Below, in pieces: positions 50,864-59,473 of a stretch of DNA of 64,000 bases; position 1 is the first letter of the stretch, and each line of letters starts with the position of its first letter. Origin of the DNA: Brevibacterium yomogidense (GTDB lineage Bacteria > Actinomycetota > Actinomycetes > Actinomycetales > Brevibacteriaceae). The position numbers and the translations under genes are program-made. The stretch spans positions 834,187 through 898,186 of the forward strand of contig NZ_JABASY010000001.1 of assembly GCF_016107685.1 (NCBI RefSeq), in the 5' to 3' direction. A model generated the notes under the pieces. That model was not told the DNA's origin. It searched no databases and saw nothing but the letters and a program-made list of their open reading frames with translations.

Positions 50864-52162
50864 TCAGTCCCGCGCGCAGCCGATGCCGGACTGCATGCTC
50901 GTGATCATCCCGTCGGTGCGGGTGCCGCCGACCACGTCGACGGTGAAGCGGTCGTCGCCGTCGGTGACGAGGGAGGGTGCCTCACCGTCGACCACGTGCT
51001 CCGATTCGGTGGATCCGAGGTACGGGTGCTCTGCCAGGGACGACCCCAGCTGCAGGGGCGCGCCGATCGTCACGGGCGACGGGAAGTCGCTCAGCTCGCC
51101 GCTCCAGGCGAGGCATGTGCCGACCCATTCCGGTTCGCCGTCCGCCGGTGAGTAGTAGGTGGCGGAGAAGGAGCCCCACGTCTTCGTCTCCGACGCATAC
51201 CCCTGGTGGTCGCCCCCCTCCGCGAACTCGGAGGACTCCTCGTCGGGTTCGCCCATGAACTCCGCGATCGCGTCGAACGCTTCGCGGTCGTCCAGGTCCT
51301 CCTGGCCCACGATGATGCCGTTGTCGCCGTCGACCCCCACGACGAGGGTCTTGTCCGGCTGCGGCACCGACTCCATGAAGTCGTCCGTGTGGGTGAGCTG
51401 GCGGACCGACCCGGACTCGTCGTCCCATGCGACGGTCGTCCAGCTGCGGCCGCTGGGTTCGTCGGTGTCCCCGTCCTGCTCCTCGCGGATGAAGTAGCGG
51501 TAGCCGTCGCCGTTGCGCAGGCTCGAGTGCAGCAGCGTGGTGCCGATGCCGGCGGGTTCGCGCAGCTCGAGGTCCACCGCCGAGGCCCCGGAGGCCTCCG
51601 CTGCCGCCGCACCGTCGGATGCCGGGTCGCCGGGGGTCGGTTCCCCGGCCGTCACGATGCCCATGACCCGCAGGTCGTCCTGGGTGCCGCCGACGATGAG
51701 ATCGCCGGAGTCCACGACGGCCTCCGCGCCGGTGGGGGCGTCGCCGCCGACCGCCTTGCAGGAGAAGGGGACGGACGCGTAGCTGCGGGCGTCGGGGCCG
51801 ATCTCCAGGTACTGGGGTGCGCCGGTGATCGCGAGTTCGACCTCGGCGTCCAGTGCGGAGAGTTCGTCGGAGGGGGCCGACGGGGAGAACGTCGCCCGGC
51901 CGTCCTGGACGGTCACGGGGCCGTCGTGGTGGCAGGCGGCGATCCGGTCGTACGGGGCGGACCCGAAGTCGATGTCGAGTTCCCGGGACACCGCCGGCGG
52001 GAACTCGTCCTCGGGTTCCTCCGTCGCCGAGGCCGTGGCCGGGGCGGTGGACGCGGCCGGTTCGGTGACCCCGGCCTCGGCGTCTGCCTCCTGCGCGCAG
52101 GCGGACAGCAGGACGAGGGCGGACGCGGCGAGGACGGCCGCCATCGGACGGAGTGCGGTCAC
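50864..52162 (-). CDS. putative lipoprotein of unknown function
   Basis: The protein has 432 aa. A signal peptide with lipobox LSAC (lipidated C22) and a Thr/Ala/Glu-rich linker indicate a lipoprotein on the outer side of the membrane. The rest is rich in acidic residues and shows repeated short motifs, such as VVDSGDLIVGG and VVGVDGDNGIIVG, compatible with a beta-rich fold. I do not recognise the family. GTG 52162 gives the best signal peptide; ATG 52144 is an alternative. It starts 7 nt after the rhodanese stop, so the two are one transcript. It lies upstream of pgm on the same strand. Confidence 0.75.
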   Translation of the reverse strand: MTALRPMAAVLAASALVLLSACAQEADAEAGVTEPAASTAPATASATEEPEDEFPPAVSRELDIDFGSAPYDRIAACHHDGPVTVQDGRATFSPSAPSDELSALDAEVELAITGAPQYLEIGPDARSYASVPFSCKAVGGDAPTGAEAVVDSGDLIVGGTQDDLRVMGIVTAGEPTPGDPASDGAAAAEASGASAVDLELREPAGIGTTLLHSSLRNGDGYRYFIREEQDGDTDEPSGRSWTTVAWDDESGSVRQLTHTDDFMESVPQPDKTLVVGVDGDNGIIVGQEDLDDREAFDAIAEFMGEPDEESSEFAEGGDHQGYASETKTWGSFSATYYSPADGEPEWVGTCLAWSGELSDFPSPVTIGAPLQLGSSLAEHPYLGSTESEHVVDGEAPSLVTDGDDRFTVDVVGGTRTDGMITSMQSGIGCARD

Positions 52163-52169
52163 GTGGCGG

Positions 52170-52496
52170 TCACTTCACCCACGGTTCGGCGTCGCCCTCA
52201 GCGACGATCGGCTTGCCGTTGTCCAGGTTCCAGGAGCCCATCCCGCCGGTGACGTCGATGGCGTCGAAGCCGTTGTCGTTGAGCCACATGACGGCCTGGC
52301 GGGACCGGCCGCCGGTGCGGCAGACGACGTAGACGTCCTCGTCGAGCGGAACCTCGCCGTAGCGGGCGGGCAGATCCGCGAGCGGGATGTGCAGGGCGTC
52401 CTCGATGTGGCCGGCCTCCCACTCGTCGTCGCCACGGACGTCGAGGATCGGGGCGCCGTCGGGGATCTCGTGAACTGTTGCGCGTGGAATATCCAT
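52170..52496 (-). CDS. single-domain rhodanese-like sulfurtransferase
   Basis: The 108-aa product has one rhodanese module. ILDVRGDDEWEAGHIEDALHIPL gives the DVR and GHI motifs, and the active loop is VVCRTGGRSR with C59 as catalytic cysteine. It may move sulfur from thiosulfate or persulfide to an acceptor such as thioredoxin or cyanide, and the partner is not visible. TAGACT lies 6 nt before the ATG, so the mRNA is probably leaderless. The lipoprotein gene follows at 7 nt and is co-transcribed. Confidence 0.93.
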   Translation of the reverse strand: MDIPRATVHEIPDGAPILDVRGDDEWEAGHIEDALHIPLADLPARYGEVPLDEDVYVVCRTGGRSRQAVMWLNDNGFDAIDVTGGMGSWNLDNGKPIVAEGDAEPWVK

Positions 52497-52585
52497 GCGT
52501 CCAGTCTAGGAGCGGGCGCCGCGGCCCGCGACGCCGTGGCGGTGCCGATCTCGGAACGTGGAACGCACGGCGGCGTGCGCAGGCC

Positions 52586-54370
52586 TCAGAGGCGGGAGCG
52601 CAGCTCCGTCTTGAGCACTTTCCCCGCGGTCGAGGTCGGCAGCGCGTCCACGAAGTGGACCTCACGGATCTTCTGGTAGGGCAGCACCTGCTGGGCGAAC
52701 CAGTCCATGAGGGCCTGGGCGTCGGCCTCGGGGGCGCTGGTGTCCGGGCGGGGGACGACGAAGGCGATGGGGACCTCGCCCACGTCCCCGTCCGGCCGGC
52801 CGACGACGGCGGCCTGCGCGACGTTCGGGTGGGCGGACAGGATGTCCTCGAGCTCGCGGGGGTACACGTTGTAGCCCTTGTAGAGGAGCATGTCCTTCGC
52901 GCGGTCGTGGATGCGGACGAAGCCGTGGTCGTCGAGCGAGGCGACGTCGCCGGTGCGCAGCCAGCCGTCGACGAACTGGGCGGCAGTGAGCTCCGGGGCG
53001 TCGGCGTAGCCCGCGGTCACCTGGGGGCCGTGCACCCACAGCTCGCCCTCCTGGCCGGCCGGCAGGACGTCGAGGCCGTCGGGGGAGCGCACCTCCACCC
53101 GAGTGTCCGGCATCGGGACGCCGACCGTGCCGGGCTTCCGGGTGCCGCCCACCGTGATGTCCGAGGCGGTCACGACGCACGTGCCCTCCGTGAGGCCGTA
53201 GCCCTCGCCGACGATCGCATTCGGCATGACCTGGGCGATCTTCGCAAGCGACGTCGCGTCCAGCGGTGCAGCCCCGGACAGAGCGGCCCTGATGCTCGAA
53301 GCGGTCCTGCCCGTCTTCGCTGCGAACGCCGCGAGTGCGAGGTACATGGGCGGGTTTCCGGACGTGTACTCCGCCTGCCACCGGTCGCACAGGTCGATGA
53401 ACGACTCCGGGCGGAACCGGCCCGTGAGGACCGTGGTGATCCCGCCCAGCGTGAAGAGCGCGAGGCTCGCGATGCCCTGCGCGTGGAACAGCGGCGGCAC
53501 CTGGATCGCGACCCCCGTCCCCGGGTGCAGGAGCGGTGCGCCCAGCGAATCGATGGGCATGAGCGCGAGTTCACCCTCGTCGTCGCGCACCACGCGGGAA
53601 TGCAGGCGCCACGCCGCCACCTGCGTCACGTTGGACAGCACATTGCTGTGCAGGACGCGCACCGCCTTCGACCGGCCCGTCGTGCCGCCGGTGAACTGGA
53701 AGTGGGCGACCTCGCCCCAGTCGTTGAGGACGGGGGCGAAGGCGGGTGCGGGAGAGGTGGGGTGTGTTTCCGTGGTGGCCGGGGCCTCGGCGGTGGTGGT
53801 CGTCGTGAACGACACGAACTGCGGCTGGTCGGCGTCTGCGACGACCGACTGCGCGGTGGCGAGCTCTGCGTCGGTGGCTGGCCCGGCCCACGACGGATCG
53901 GTCACGAGGACGCGGGTGAGGTCGAGGTCGGGGCCCGCCTCGATCGCCGCGGCCAGGTGGGCGGGGTGGGCGATGAGGAGGTGCGCGCGGGCGTCCGTGA
54001 GCTGCCGGACCAGCGCGGGGGCGGGCTGCAGCGGGTTCACGAGGGTGACGGAAGCGCCGGTGAGCAGCGCGCCGTAGTACGCGACGGGGAAGTCGACGAC
54101 GTTCGGCAGCTGGATCGCGACCACACGGCCCGGCCCGGCGCCGTCGTCGGCGAGACGCTGCGCCAGGTGCGACGCGCGGTCTAGCAGTTCCGTGAACGTG
54201 AGGGTGTCCTCGCCGTCGACGACTGCAATCCGGTCCGCGTAGTGCTTCGCCGCGGACAGGAGGATCTCGGGAACCGCTGCCGGGACGTAGTCCAGGTTCC
54301 GGGGCATTCCGACAGGGAAGTAGCCCTGCCGGGTGCTCTCATCAGCGGTGTCGATGTCCGTGGTCGTCAT
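52586..54370 (-). CDS. AMP-dependent acyl-CoA synthetase/ligase
   Basis: This 594-aa adenylate-forming enzyme activates a carboxylic acid, probably a fatty or aromatic acid, to its CoA thioester. The ATP loop FTGGTTGRSKAV, the YGLTEG motif, WLRTGDVASLDDHGFV and the C-terminal PTSTAGKVLK with its catalytic lysine are present. KGYNVYPRELEDIL marks the hinge. The ATG at 54370 has a strong site CGGAGGATC. It also overlaps the stop of an upstream 31-codon leaderless ORF, so coupling is likely. A low-complexity TTTTTAEAPATTE insert is near residue 205. Substrate specificity is not evident. Confidence 0.9.
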   Translation of the reverse strand: MTTTDIDTADESTRQGYFPVGMPRNLDYVPAAVPEILLSAAKHYADRIAVVDGEDTLTFTELLDRASHLAQRLADDGAGPGRVVAIQLPNVVDFPVAYYGALLTGASVTLVNPLQPAPALVRQLTDARAHLLIAHPAHLAAAIEAGPDLDLTRVLVTDPSWAGPATDAELATAQSVVADADQPQFVSFTTTTTAEAPATTETHPTSPAPAFAPVLNDWGEVAHFQFTGGTTGRSKAVRVLHSNVLSNVTQVAAWRLHSRVVRDDEGELALMPIDSLGAPLLHPGTGVAIQVPPLFHAQGIASLALFTLGGITTVLTGRFRPESFIDLCDRWQAEYTSGNPPMYLALAAFAAKTGRTASSIRAALSGAAPLDATSLAKIAQVMPNAIVGEGYGLTEGTCVVTASDITVGGTRKPGTVGVPMPDTRVEVRSPDGLDVLPAGQEGELWVHGPQVTAGYADAPELTAAQFVDGWLRTGDVASLDDHGFVRIHDRAKDMLLYKGYNVYPRELEDILSAHPNVAQAAVVGRPDGDVGEVPIAFVVPRPDTSAPEADAQALMDWFAQQVLPYQKIREVHFVDALPTSTAGKVLKTELRSRL

Positions 54371-54462
54371 TGATCCTCCGTAGCGAATGGTCGCGCAGCC
54401 GGGCTGGGCCTGTTCGGGTGTGCCAGTGCCGAGTATGCCCCGTCCGGGCATGGTGCGTTCAT
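54367..54462 (-). CDS. leaderless 31-aa upstream ORF coupled to acyl-CoA ligase
   Basis: The ORF begins MNAPCPDGAYSAL and ends PFATEDQ. TAGGCT lies exactly 6 nt before its ATG, the same leaderless rule as for neighbouring genes. Its stop overlaps the ligase start (ATGA). The ligase ribosome site GGAGGA lies inside its last codons. The peptide has no recognised family. It may be a coupling or sensing leader, or merely a by-product of the promoter position. Confidence 0.5.
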   Translation of the reverse strand: MNAPCPDGAYSALAHPNRPSPAARPFATEDQ

Positions 54463-54468
54463 TGTCGG

Positions 54469-54497
54469 AGCCTAGGACTGTCTGATCGTTCGATCAA
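54469..54497 (-). promoter_or_regulatory. promoter with TetR-like palindrome for acyl-CoA ligase
   Basis: On the minus strand TTGATC (54492-54497) and TAGGCT (54469-54474) are 17 nt apart. The perfect palindrome TGATCG-AA-CGATCA (54483-54496) overlaps the -35 box and spacer, an ideal repressor position. The repressor gene is not in the window. Confidence 0.65.
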
Positions 54498-54510
54498 GGC
54501 AGGCGGCCTG

Positions 54511-56016
54511 TCACATGCGGCCCTCCGCGGCCGCCCGCCGGTGCCAGCTGAGCGCCTCGTCAAGCAGGTGCGGCGCATGCCGGGCGGTGGGGCTCTCCGC
54601 GTACGCGCGGTCGTGGTAGTCGTGCAGCCGGTCCCGGAAGTCCGGGTGGGCGCACTTGTCGATGATCCGCTTCGCGCGCTGGTTGGGCGCGGTGCCGCGC
54701 AGGTCCGCGATGCCCTGTTCGGTGACGAGCACGTGGACGTCGTGCTCCGTGTGGTCGACGTGCGGCACCATCGGCACGATCGAGGACAGCGCGCCGCCCT
54801 TCGCGATCGACGGGGAGACGAAGAAGTTGAGGAACGCGTTGCGGGCGAAGTCGCCGGAGCCGCCGATCCCGTTGATCATCTTCGACCCGTTCACCTCCGT
54901 CGAATTCACGTGCCCGTAGATGTCCGCCTCCACCATCCCGTTGATCGCGATGACGCCCAGGCGACGGACGATCTCCGGGTGGTTCGACATCTCCTGGGGG
55001 CGCAGGAGGATGCGACCCTTGTAGGCCTCGATGTCCCGGTTGAACTGCTCCGCGACTTCCCGGGCGAGCGAGAACGACGTGGCGGAGATCGAATCGAGCT
55101 TGCCGCTGTCCAGCAGTTTCAGCAGGTTGTCCTGGATGACCTCCGTGTAGGAGGTGAGGTGCTCGAATTCGGACTCCGCGAGCCCGGCGAGCACTGCGTT
55201 CGCGACGTTGCCCACCCCCGACTGGAGGGGCAGCAGGTTCTTCGGGATGCGACCGGCGGCGACCTCGTGGCGGACGAAGTCGATGAGGTGGTCGGCCATC
55301 GCCTCGGACGCGGCGTCCGGAGCGGCGAACGTGTTGTCTCGGTCCGGGGCGTTCGTCTTCACGACGGCGACGACCTTCTCAGGGTCGACCCGCAGGTACG
55401 GGTCGCCGATCCGCTGGAGGGGGTCGAGGATCTCGATCGGCCGGCGGTGGGGCGGCAGCTTTGTGCCGTAGTAGATGTCGTGGAAGCCCTCGTATTCGCG
55501 CGGGTGCCACTCGTTCACCTCGAGGATGACCTTGTCCGCGAGGTCCAGCCACGTCTTGTTGTTGCCGACGGAGCTGCCGGGGACCAGGAGGCCGTTCGGC
55601 AGGATCGCGGCGACCTCGATGACGGCGACGTCGAGGTTGCCGTGGAACCCGAACCACACCTGCTGGGCCAGGTGGGACAGGTGGATGTCCGTGTACTCGA
55701 CGTCGCCCGCGTTGATCTGCTTCCGCAGGTCCGGGTCGGAGACGAACGGGGCACGCTTGGCGATGCCGTTCACGCGGGCCAGCGCCCCGTCGACCTCTTC
55801 GCCGGTCGAGGCGCCGGTGAGCAGTCCGATGCGGAAGTCGTCGCCCGCGGCATGCGCGGATTCGATGCGTGCGGCGAGTGCTGCGGGTACGGCCTTGGGG
55901 TGTCCGGCGCCCGTGAACCCGCTCATTCCCACTGTGTCACCAGGGCGGATGTGTTCCGCAGCGCGTTCCGCAGTGGTAACTTTTGCAGCCAGAGCGGAGT
56001 CGGTAATTCGATTCAT
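54511..56016 (-). CDS. succinyl-CoA:acetate CoA-transferase / acetyl-CoA hydrolase family
   Basis: The 501-aa product is of the Cat1/AarC/ScpC family, which moves CoA between carboxylic acids, commonly acetate and succinate. Family parts are GDTVGMSGFTGAGHPKAVP, LPNGLLVPGSSVGNNKTW, GVGNVANAVLAGL and YTEVIQD. The last carries the glutamate that forms the CoA thioester in AarC-type enzymes. STEVNGSKMINGIGGSGDF and VTEQGIADLRG close the match. The ATG at 56016 was taken without a clear ribosome site. It is followed at about 140 nt by the ligase gene on the same strand, so acetate or acyl-group use is a shared theme. Confidence 0.93.
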   Translation of the reverse strand: MNRITDSALAAKVTTAERAAEHIRPGDTVGMSGFTGAGHPKAVPAALAARIESAHAAGDDFRIGLLTGASTGEEVDGALARVNGIAKRAPFVSDPDLRKQINAGDVEYTDIHLSHLAQQVWFGFHGNLDVAVIEVAAILPNGLLVPGSSVGNNKTWLDLADKVILEVNEWHPREYEGFHDIYYGTKLPPHRRPIEILDPLQRIGDPYLRVDPEKVVAVVKTNAPDRDNTFAAPDAASEAMADHLIDFVRHEVAAGRIPKNLLPLQSGVGNVANAVLAGLAESEFEHLTSYTEVIQDNLLKLLDSGKLDSISATSFSLAREVAEQFNRDIEAYKGRILLRPQEMSNHPEIVRRLGVIAINGMVEADIYGHVNSTEVNGSKMINGIGGSGDFARNAFLNFFVSPSIAKGGALSSIVPMVPHVDHTEHDVHVLVTEQGIADLRGTAPNQRAKRIIDKCAHPDFRDRLHDYHDRAYAESPTARHAPHLLDEALSWHRRAAAEGRM

Positions 56017-56103
56017 GCACGCATTGTCTCAGTGGACGTTCAGGAAGAGGAAACCGGTGTCGGATTCGGAAGGACTGCGCGCACGATCGGAGGGATCCCG
56101 CCC

Positions 56104-56967
56104 ATGCTCGATGCCCTGCTGACACTCACGGAGACCGCGACGGACGTGTTCACGGGTGAGCCGCGGCGCGAGACGCGCCTGCCGAAGACGTTCGGCGGGC
56201 AGACGATGGCGCAGGCGCTCGCGGCGGCGTGCCGGACGGTCGATGCAGCGCGGCCGCCGGTCTCTGCGCAGGGACTCTTCCTGTCCGCCGGTGACACGGA
56301 CGGTCCGGCGCGGTTCGATGTGGAGCGGGTGCGCGATGGCCGGTCGATGGACATGCGCGCGGTGCGGGCCCATCAGGGGCACCGTGAGATCCTCCGTCTG
56401 ACCGCCGCGTTCCAGGAGCCGGGTGCGGGTTTCGAGCACTCAGTGCCGATGCCGGAGGTCGCCCCGCCGGAGGCCGTGCCGCCCCTTGCCGATGTGATGG
56501 AGGCCCGCAGCACGCTCGATGCGGAGGGGTGGCGGGCCGAATGGTCGTTCCTCGACCTGCGGTACGTCGAGGAGCGCCTCGTCGACCCGTCTCCGCATGA
56601 GGGACGGCAGCAGCTGTGGCTGCGCTTGCCCGAGGCAGGGGAGGGCTCCGCGACGTCGGAGCCGTGGAGGCTGCGCTGTGCGCTCGCCTACGTGAGTGAT
56701 CTGGCGCTGCTGGCCACGGCACTCGTGCCGCACGGGTTCATGTTGGGAGCGCCGGACATCCCGCGGGCCACGCTCACACACTCCGTCCACTTCCACGACG
56801 ATCCGGAACCCGGCGGCTGGGTGTTCATCGATCAGCGGTCGCAGTGGGCGGGCGGTGGTCGCGGACTGTCGCAGTCGACGATCTTCTCGCGCGACGGACG
56901 GCTGCTCGCGACCTGCGTGCAGGACGGTCTCATCCGCCAGCGGAAGCCGCGGCAGAACCGTACGTGA
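56104..56967 (+). CDS. acyl-CoA thioesterase, TesB type (double hotdog)
   Basis: The 287-aa length matches TesB enzymes, which hydrolyse medium- and long-chain acyl-CoA. RLPKTFGGQTMAQALAAACRTV matches the first hotdog entry and PPVSAQGLFLSAGDTDGP the next strand. RDGRSMDMRAVRAHQ and the second-half ALAYVSDLALL, THSVHFHDDPEPGGW and GGGRGLSQSTIFSRDGRLLA follow; the aspartate in YVSDL and the Gln/Ser near SQSTI form the usual active site. ATG 56104 follows CGGAGGGATC. It is divergent from the CoA-transferase and convergent with the enoyl-CoA hydratase. Confidence 0.92.
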   Translation: MLDALLTLTETATDVFTGEPRRETRLPKTFGGQTMAQALAAACRTVDAARPPVSAQGLFLSAGDTDGPARFDVERVRDGRSMDMRAVRAHQGHREILRLTAAFQEPGAGFEHSVPMPEVAPPEAVPPLADVMEARSTLDAEGWRAEWSFLDLRYVEERLVDPSPHEGRQQLWLRLPEAGEGSATSEPWRLRCALAYVSDLALLATALVPHGFMLGAPDIPRATLTHSVHFHDDPEPGGWVFIDQRSQWAGGGRGLSQSTIFSRDGRLLATCVQDGLIRQRKPRQNRT

Positions 56968-57017
56968 CCTCGGTCGTCCCACAGACCGACCCATCCCACG
57001 ATCCATCCGATCCGACA

Positions 57018-57059
57018 GTTCGACCCCGCCGCCCCGGTGAGGGGGTGACGGGGTCGAAC
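57018..57059. terminator. bidirectional terminator thioesterase / enoyl-CoA hydratase
   Basis: GTTCGACCCCG (57018-57028) pairs perfectly with CGGGGTCGAAC (57049-57059), and CCCC/GGGG continue inside. The genes on both sides converge on it. Confidence 0.8.
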
Positions 57060-57112
57060 GCGTGGGATCAGGCGACGCGCGCCATCACGGGACGTTCAGA
57101 GGCGGGGGACTC

Positions 57113-57898
57113 TCACTTGCCCGTCCACTGCGGGGCGCGCTTCTCCGCGAAGGCGCGGGAGCCCTCCTTCGCGTCCTCGGACTCGAAGACGTCGGCGATG
57201 AGTGGGGCCTGCCTCTCCCACGTCTCGGCCTGCGTCCAGTCCTGGGATTCGACGATGACCTGCTTCGACACCTGGACGGCCAGCGGCCCGTTCGCGGCGA
57301 TCGTCTGCGCGAGCTCGAGTGCGCCCTCGAGCGCCTTGCCGTCCTCGACGATCGTGTTGACGAACCCGTTCTCCTTGCCGAATTCCGCGGGGTAGATGTT
57401 GCCGGTCAGCGCCATCTCCATCGCGATCGCGCGGTGGGTGCGCTGCGGCAGGATCGTCACGCCGCCGGCCGCGGCGACCAGTCCGCGCTTCACCTCGGGC
57501 ACACCGAACTTGGCGGTCTCCGCGGCGACGACCAGGTCGCACGCGAGCATCGTCTCGAATCCGCCGGCCAGGGCGTAGCCCTCGACGGCCGCGATGAGCG
57601 GCTTCTTCGGCGGGGCCTCCGTGAGGGCCAGGAACCCGCGGCCGTCGACCGAGGGGCGCTCGCCGCGCAGGAAGCCCTTGAGGTCCATGCCGGAGCAGAA
57701 CGTCTTCCCCGCACCGGTGATGATGCCGACGAACAGGTCGTCGTTCGCGTCGAAGTCGTCGAGGATCTTCGCCATCTTCTGCGCCATGTTCTGCGACGCG
57801 GCGTTCTTCGCCTCGGGGCGGTTGAGCGTGATGATGAGGACGTTGCCCCGGACCTCGGTGAGGACCTCGTCCACGTGTGTCTCCTGGTTCTCCGACAT
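57113..57898 (-). CDS. enoyl-CoA hydratase / crotonase family
   Basis: The 261-aa crotonase-fold protein probably hydrates trans-2-enoyl-CoA in fatty-acid breakdown. NVLIITLNRPEAKNA is the family entry, and the oxyanion region is GKTFCSGMDLKGF. AVEGYALAGGFETMLACDLVVAAE holds Glu115, and KFGVPEVKRGL holds Glu135, matching the two catalytic glutamates of rat crotonase. The ATG at 57898 follows AAAGGAGC; longer frames lack a ribosome site. It lies downstream of the acyl-CoA dehydrogenase, on the same strand, but a 270-nt repeat region separates them. Confidence 0.92.
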   Translation of the reverse strand: MSENQETHVDEVLTEVRGNVLIITLNRPEAKNAASQNMAQKMAKILDDFDANDDLFVGIITGAGKTFCSGMDLKGFLRGERPSVDGRGFLALTEAPPKKPLIAAVEGYALAGGFETMLACDLVVAAETAKFGVPEVKRGLVAAAGGVTILPQRTHRAIAMEMALTGNIYPAEFGKENGFVNTIVEDGKALEGALELAQTIAANGPLAVQVSKQVIVESQDWTQAETWERQAPLIADVFESEDAKEGSRAFAEKRAPQWTGK

Positions 57899-57989
57899 GC
57901 GTGCTCCTTTGCTTCGAATGCATCGAGATGAAACGTGAGGCCGGTCGGACCGACCTGCACACCTGTTCAGTATTGCAGTCCGCGGGCTG

Positions 57990-58160
57990 TGTGCCATCGC
58001 CCCGGTCCCGAGGTGCCGGCTGAGTCCGAGGCCGCGGCCCGGTCCCGAGTTCCCGCCGCGGTCCCGAGGTGCCGGCTGAGTCCGAGGCCCCGCCCCGGTC
58101 CCGGGGTCCTGGCCGGGTCCCGAGGTCCCGGCTGGCACCTCGGCCCCGGCGCCTCCTCGG
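57990..58160. repeat. tandem 37-nt repeats between two beta-oxidation genes
   Basis: The core GTCCCGAGGTGCCGGCTGAG occurs at 58007 and 58065, followed by TCCGAGGCC-CGGCCCG. Shorter partial copies (GTCCCGAGTTCCC, GTCCCGGGGTCC) lie between and after them. GC is close to saturation and no ORF is evident. Confidence 0.65.
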
Positions 58161-58167
58161 TCCGGAC

Positions 58168-59340
58168 TCAGTCCCTGTGTGCGGACAGTCCCATGTCCTT
58201 CGCGATGATCGTCTTCATCACCTCGGACGTGCCGCCGTAGATGCGGGTGACGCGGGCGTCGGCATACAGGCGGGCGATCGGGTACTCGAGGATGTAGCCG
58301 TACCCGCCGTGCACCTGCAGGCACTTGTCGATGACCCGGCCCTGCACCTCCGTGGTGAACAGTTTGACGCGGGCGGCGTCCGCGGGGGTCAGCTCACCCT
58401 TGTCGTGGGCGTCCAGCGCCTGGTCGAGCAGCGCGAGCGCGGCAGTGACCTCGGTGGAGCATTCCGCCAGCACGAACTTGGTGTTCTGGAACGACGACAG
58501 CGGCACGCCGAAGGACTTGCGGTCCTGCGCGTACTCGCTCGCCAGGCGGATCGCGGACTGGGCGGTGGCCACCGCGTTCACCGCGATGGTGAGTCGTTCC
58601 TGTGCGAGGTTGCTCGACATGTACTGGAAGGCGCGTCCCACCTCGCCCAGTATGTCCGCCTCCTGCACGACGACGTCGGTGAAGTGCAGTTCGACGGTGT
58701 CCTGGCTGCGGATGCCGATCTTGTGGAGCGTGTCGCCCACCTCGAACCCGGGGGTGTCGGTGGGGACGACGAAGATGGTGAGACCGCCGCGGCGGTCGTC
58801 GGGGTCGTGCGCCGAGGTGCGGGCGACCACCAGCACCAGGTCCGCATTCGCGCCCCCGGAGATGAAGGTCTTCGATCCGTTGATCTTCCAGGTGCCGTCG
58901 TCCTGCTTCTCCGCGCGGGTGCGGATGCCGGTGAGGTCCGACCCGGTGCCGGGCTCCGTCATGGCGATCGCGGTCATGAGGGTGCCGGCGGCCATGCCGG
59001 GCAGCCAGCGACGCTTCTGCTCGTCGGTCGTGTATTCGAGGATGTAGGGGGTGACGACGTCCTGGTGGACCCGGAGCGTGCCGAGGCTGGTGCAGGCGCG
59101 TGCGGTCTCCTCCGTGAGGATCGCGTTGTACTTGAAGGTGTCCGTCTGCCCGCCCCCGCCGTACTCCTCCGGGATCTGCAGGCCGATGAGCCCCAGCTCG
59201 CCCATCCGCGCGAACACGGCCTTGTCGACGAGCCCGGCGTCCTCGTACTCCTGGAAATTGGGCTCGAGCTCCCGTTCGACGAACGTGCGGCACAGCGCCC
59301 TGAACGCTTCGTGGTCGTCGTCGTACACGGTTCTGCGCAT
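58168..59340 (-). CDS. acyl-CoA dehydrogenase
   Basis: This 390-aa FAD enzyme introduces the alpha-beta double bond in acyl-CoA. AMTEPGTGSDLTGIRT and WKINGSKTFISGGANADLVLV are the family FAD- and substrate-binding segments. QVHGGYGYILEYPIARLYADARV lies at the C-terminus. The position that holds the base in short- and medium-chain enzymes is Gly here (IYGGTSE). A glutamate in helix G, NLAQERL (E248), matches the base of isovaleryl- and long-chain-type enzymes, so catalysis is probably intact. The ATG at 59340 follows CGGAGAACC. It is divergent from the thiolase. Confidence 0.93.
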   Translation of the reverse strand: MRRTVYDDDHEAFRALCRTFVERELEPNFQEYEDAGLVDKAVFARMGELGLIGLQIPEEYGGGGQTDTFKYNAILTEETARACTSLGTLRVHQDVVTPYILEYTTDEQKRRWLPGMAAGTLMTAIAMTEPGTGSDLTGIRTRAEKQDDGTWKINGSKTFISGGANADLVLVVARTSAHDPDDRRGGLTIFVVPTDTPGFEVGDTLHKIGIRSQDTVELHFTDVVVQEADILGEVGRAFQYMSSNLAQERLTIAVNAVATAQSAIRLASEYAQDRKSFGVPLSSFQNTKFVLAECSTEVTAALALLDQALDAHDKGELTPADAARVKLFTTEVQGRVIDKCLQVHGGYGYILEYPIARLYADARVTRIYGGTSEVMKTIIAKDMGLSAHRD

Positions 59341-59405
59341 GGCGGTTCTCCGTCGTCATGTCGAGGGACGGACAGCCCTTCCCTCTGAATCGAACAATCG
59401 TTAAG

Positions 59406-59440
59406 GTTGGATCCAACGCTAAGCCCTGGTTGCAACGGGT
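59406..59440. promoter_or_regulatory. operator cluster between acyl-CoA dehydrogenase and thiolase
   Basis: The perfect palindrome GTTGGATCCAAC (59406-59417) is followed by GGTTGCAACGGGTGCAAC (59428-59445), which repeats the GTTG/CAAC half sites. It lies between two divergent catabolic genes, the usual position for a TetR-type repressor of fatty-acid genes. No regulator gene is adjacent. Confidence 0.5.
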
Positions 59441-59473
59441 GCAACAGGGACATCGTCTGGAGGACTCTCACAC

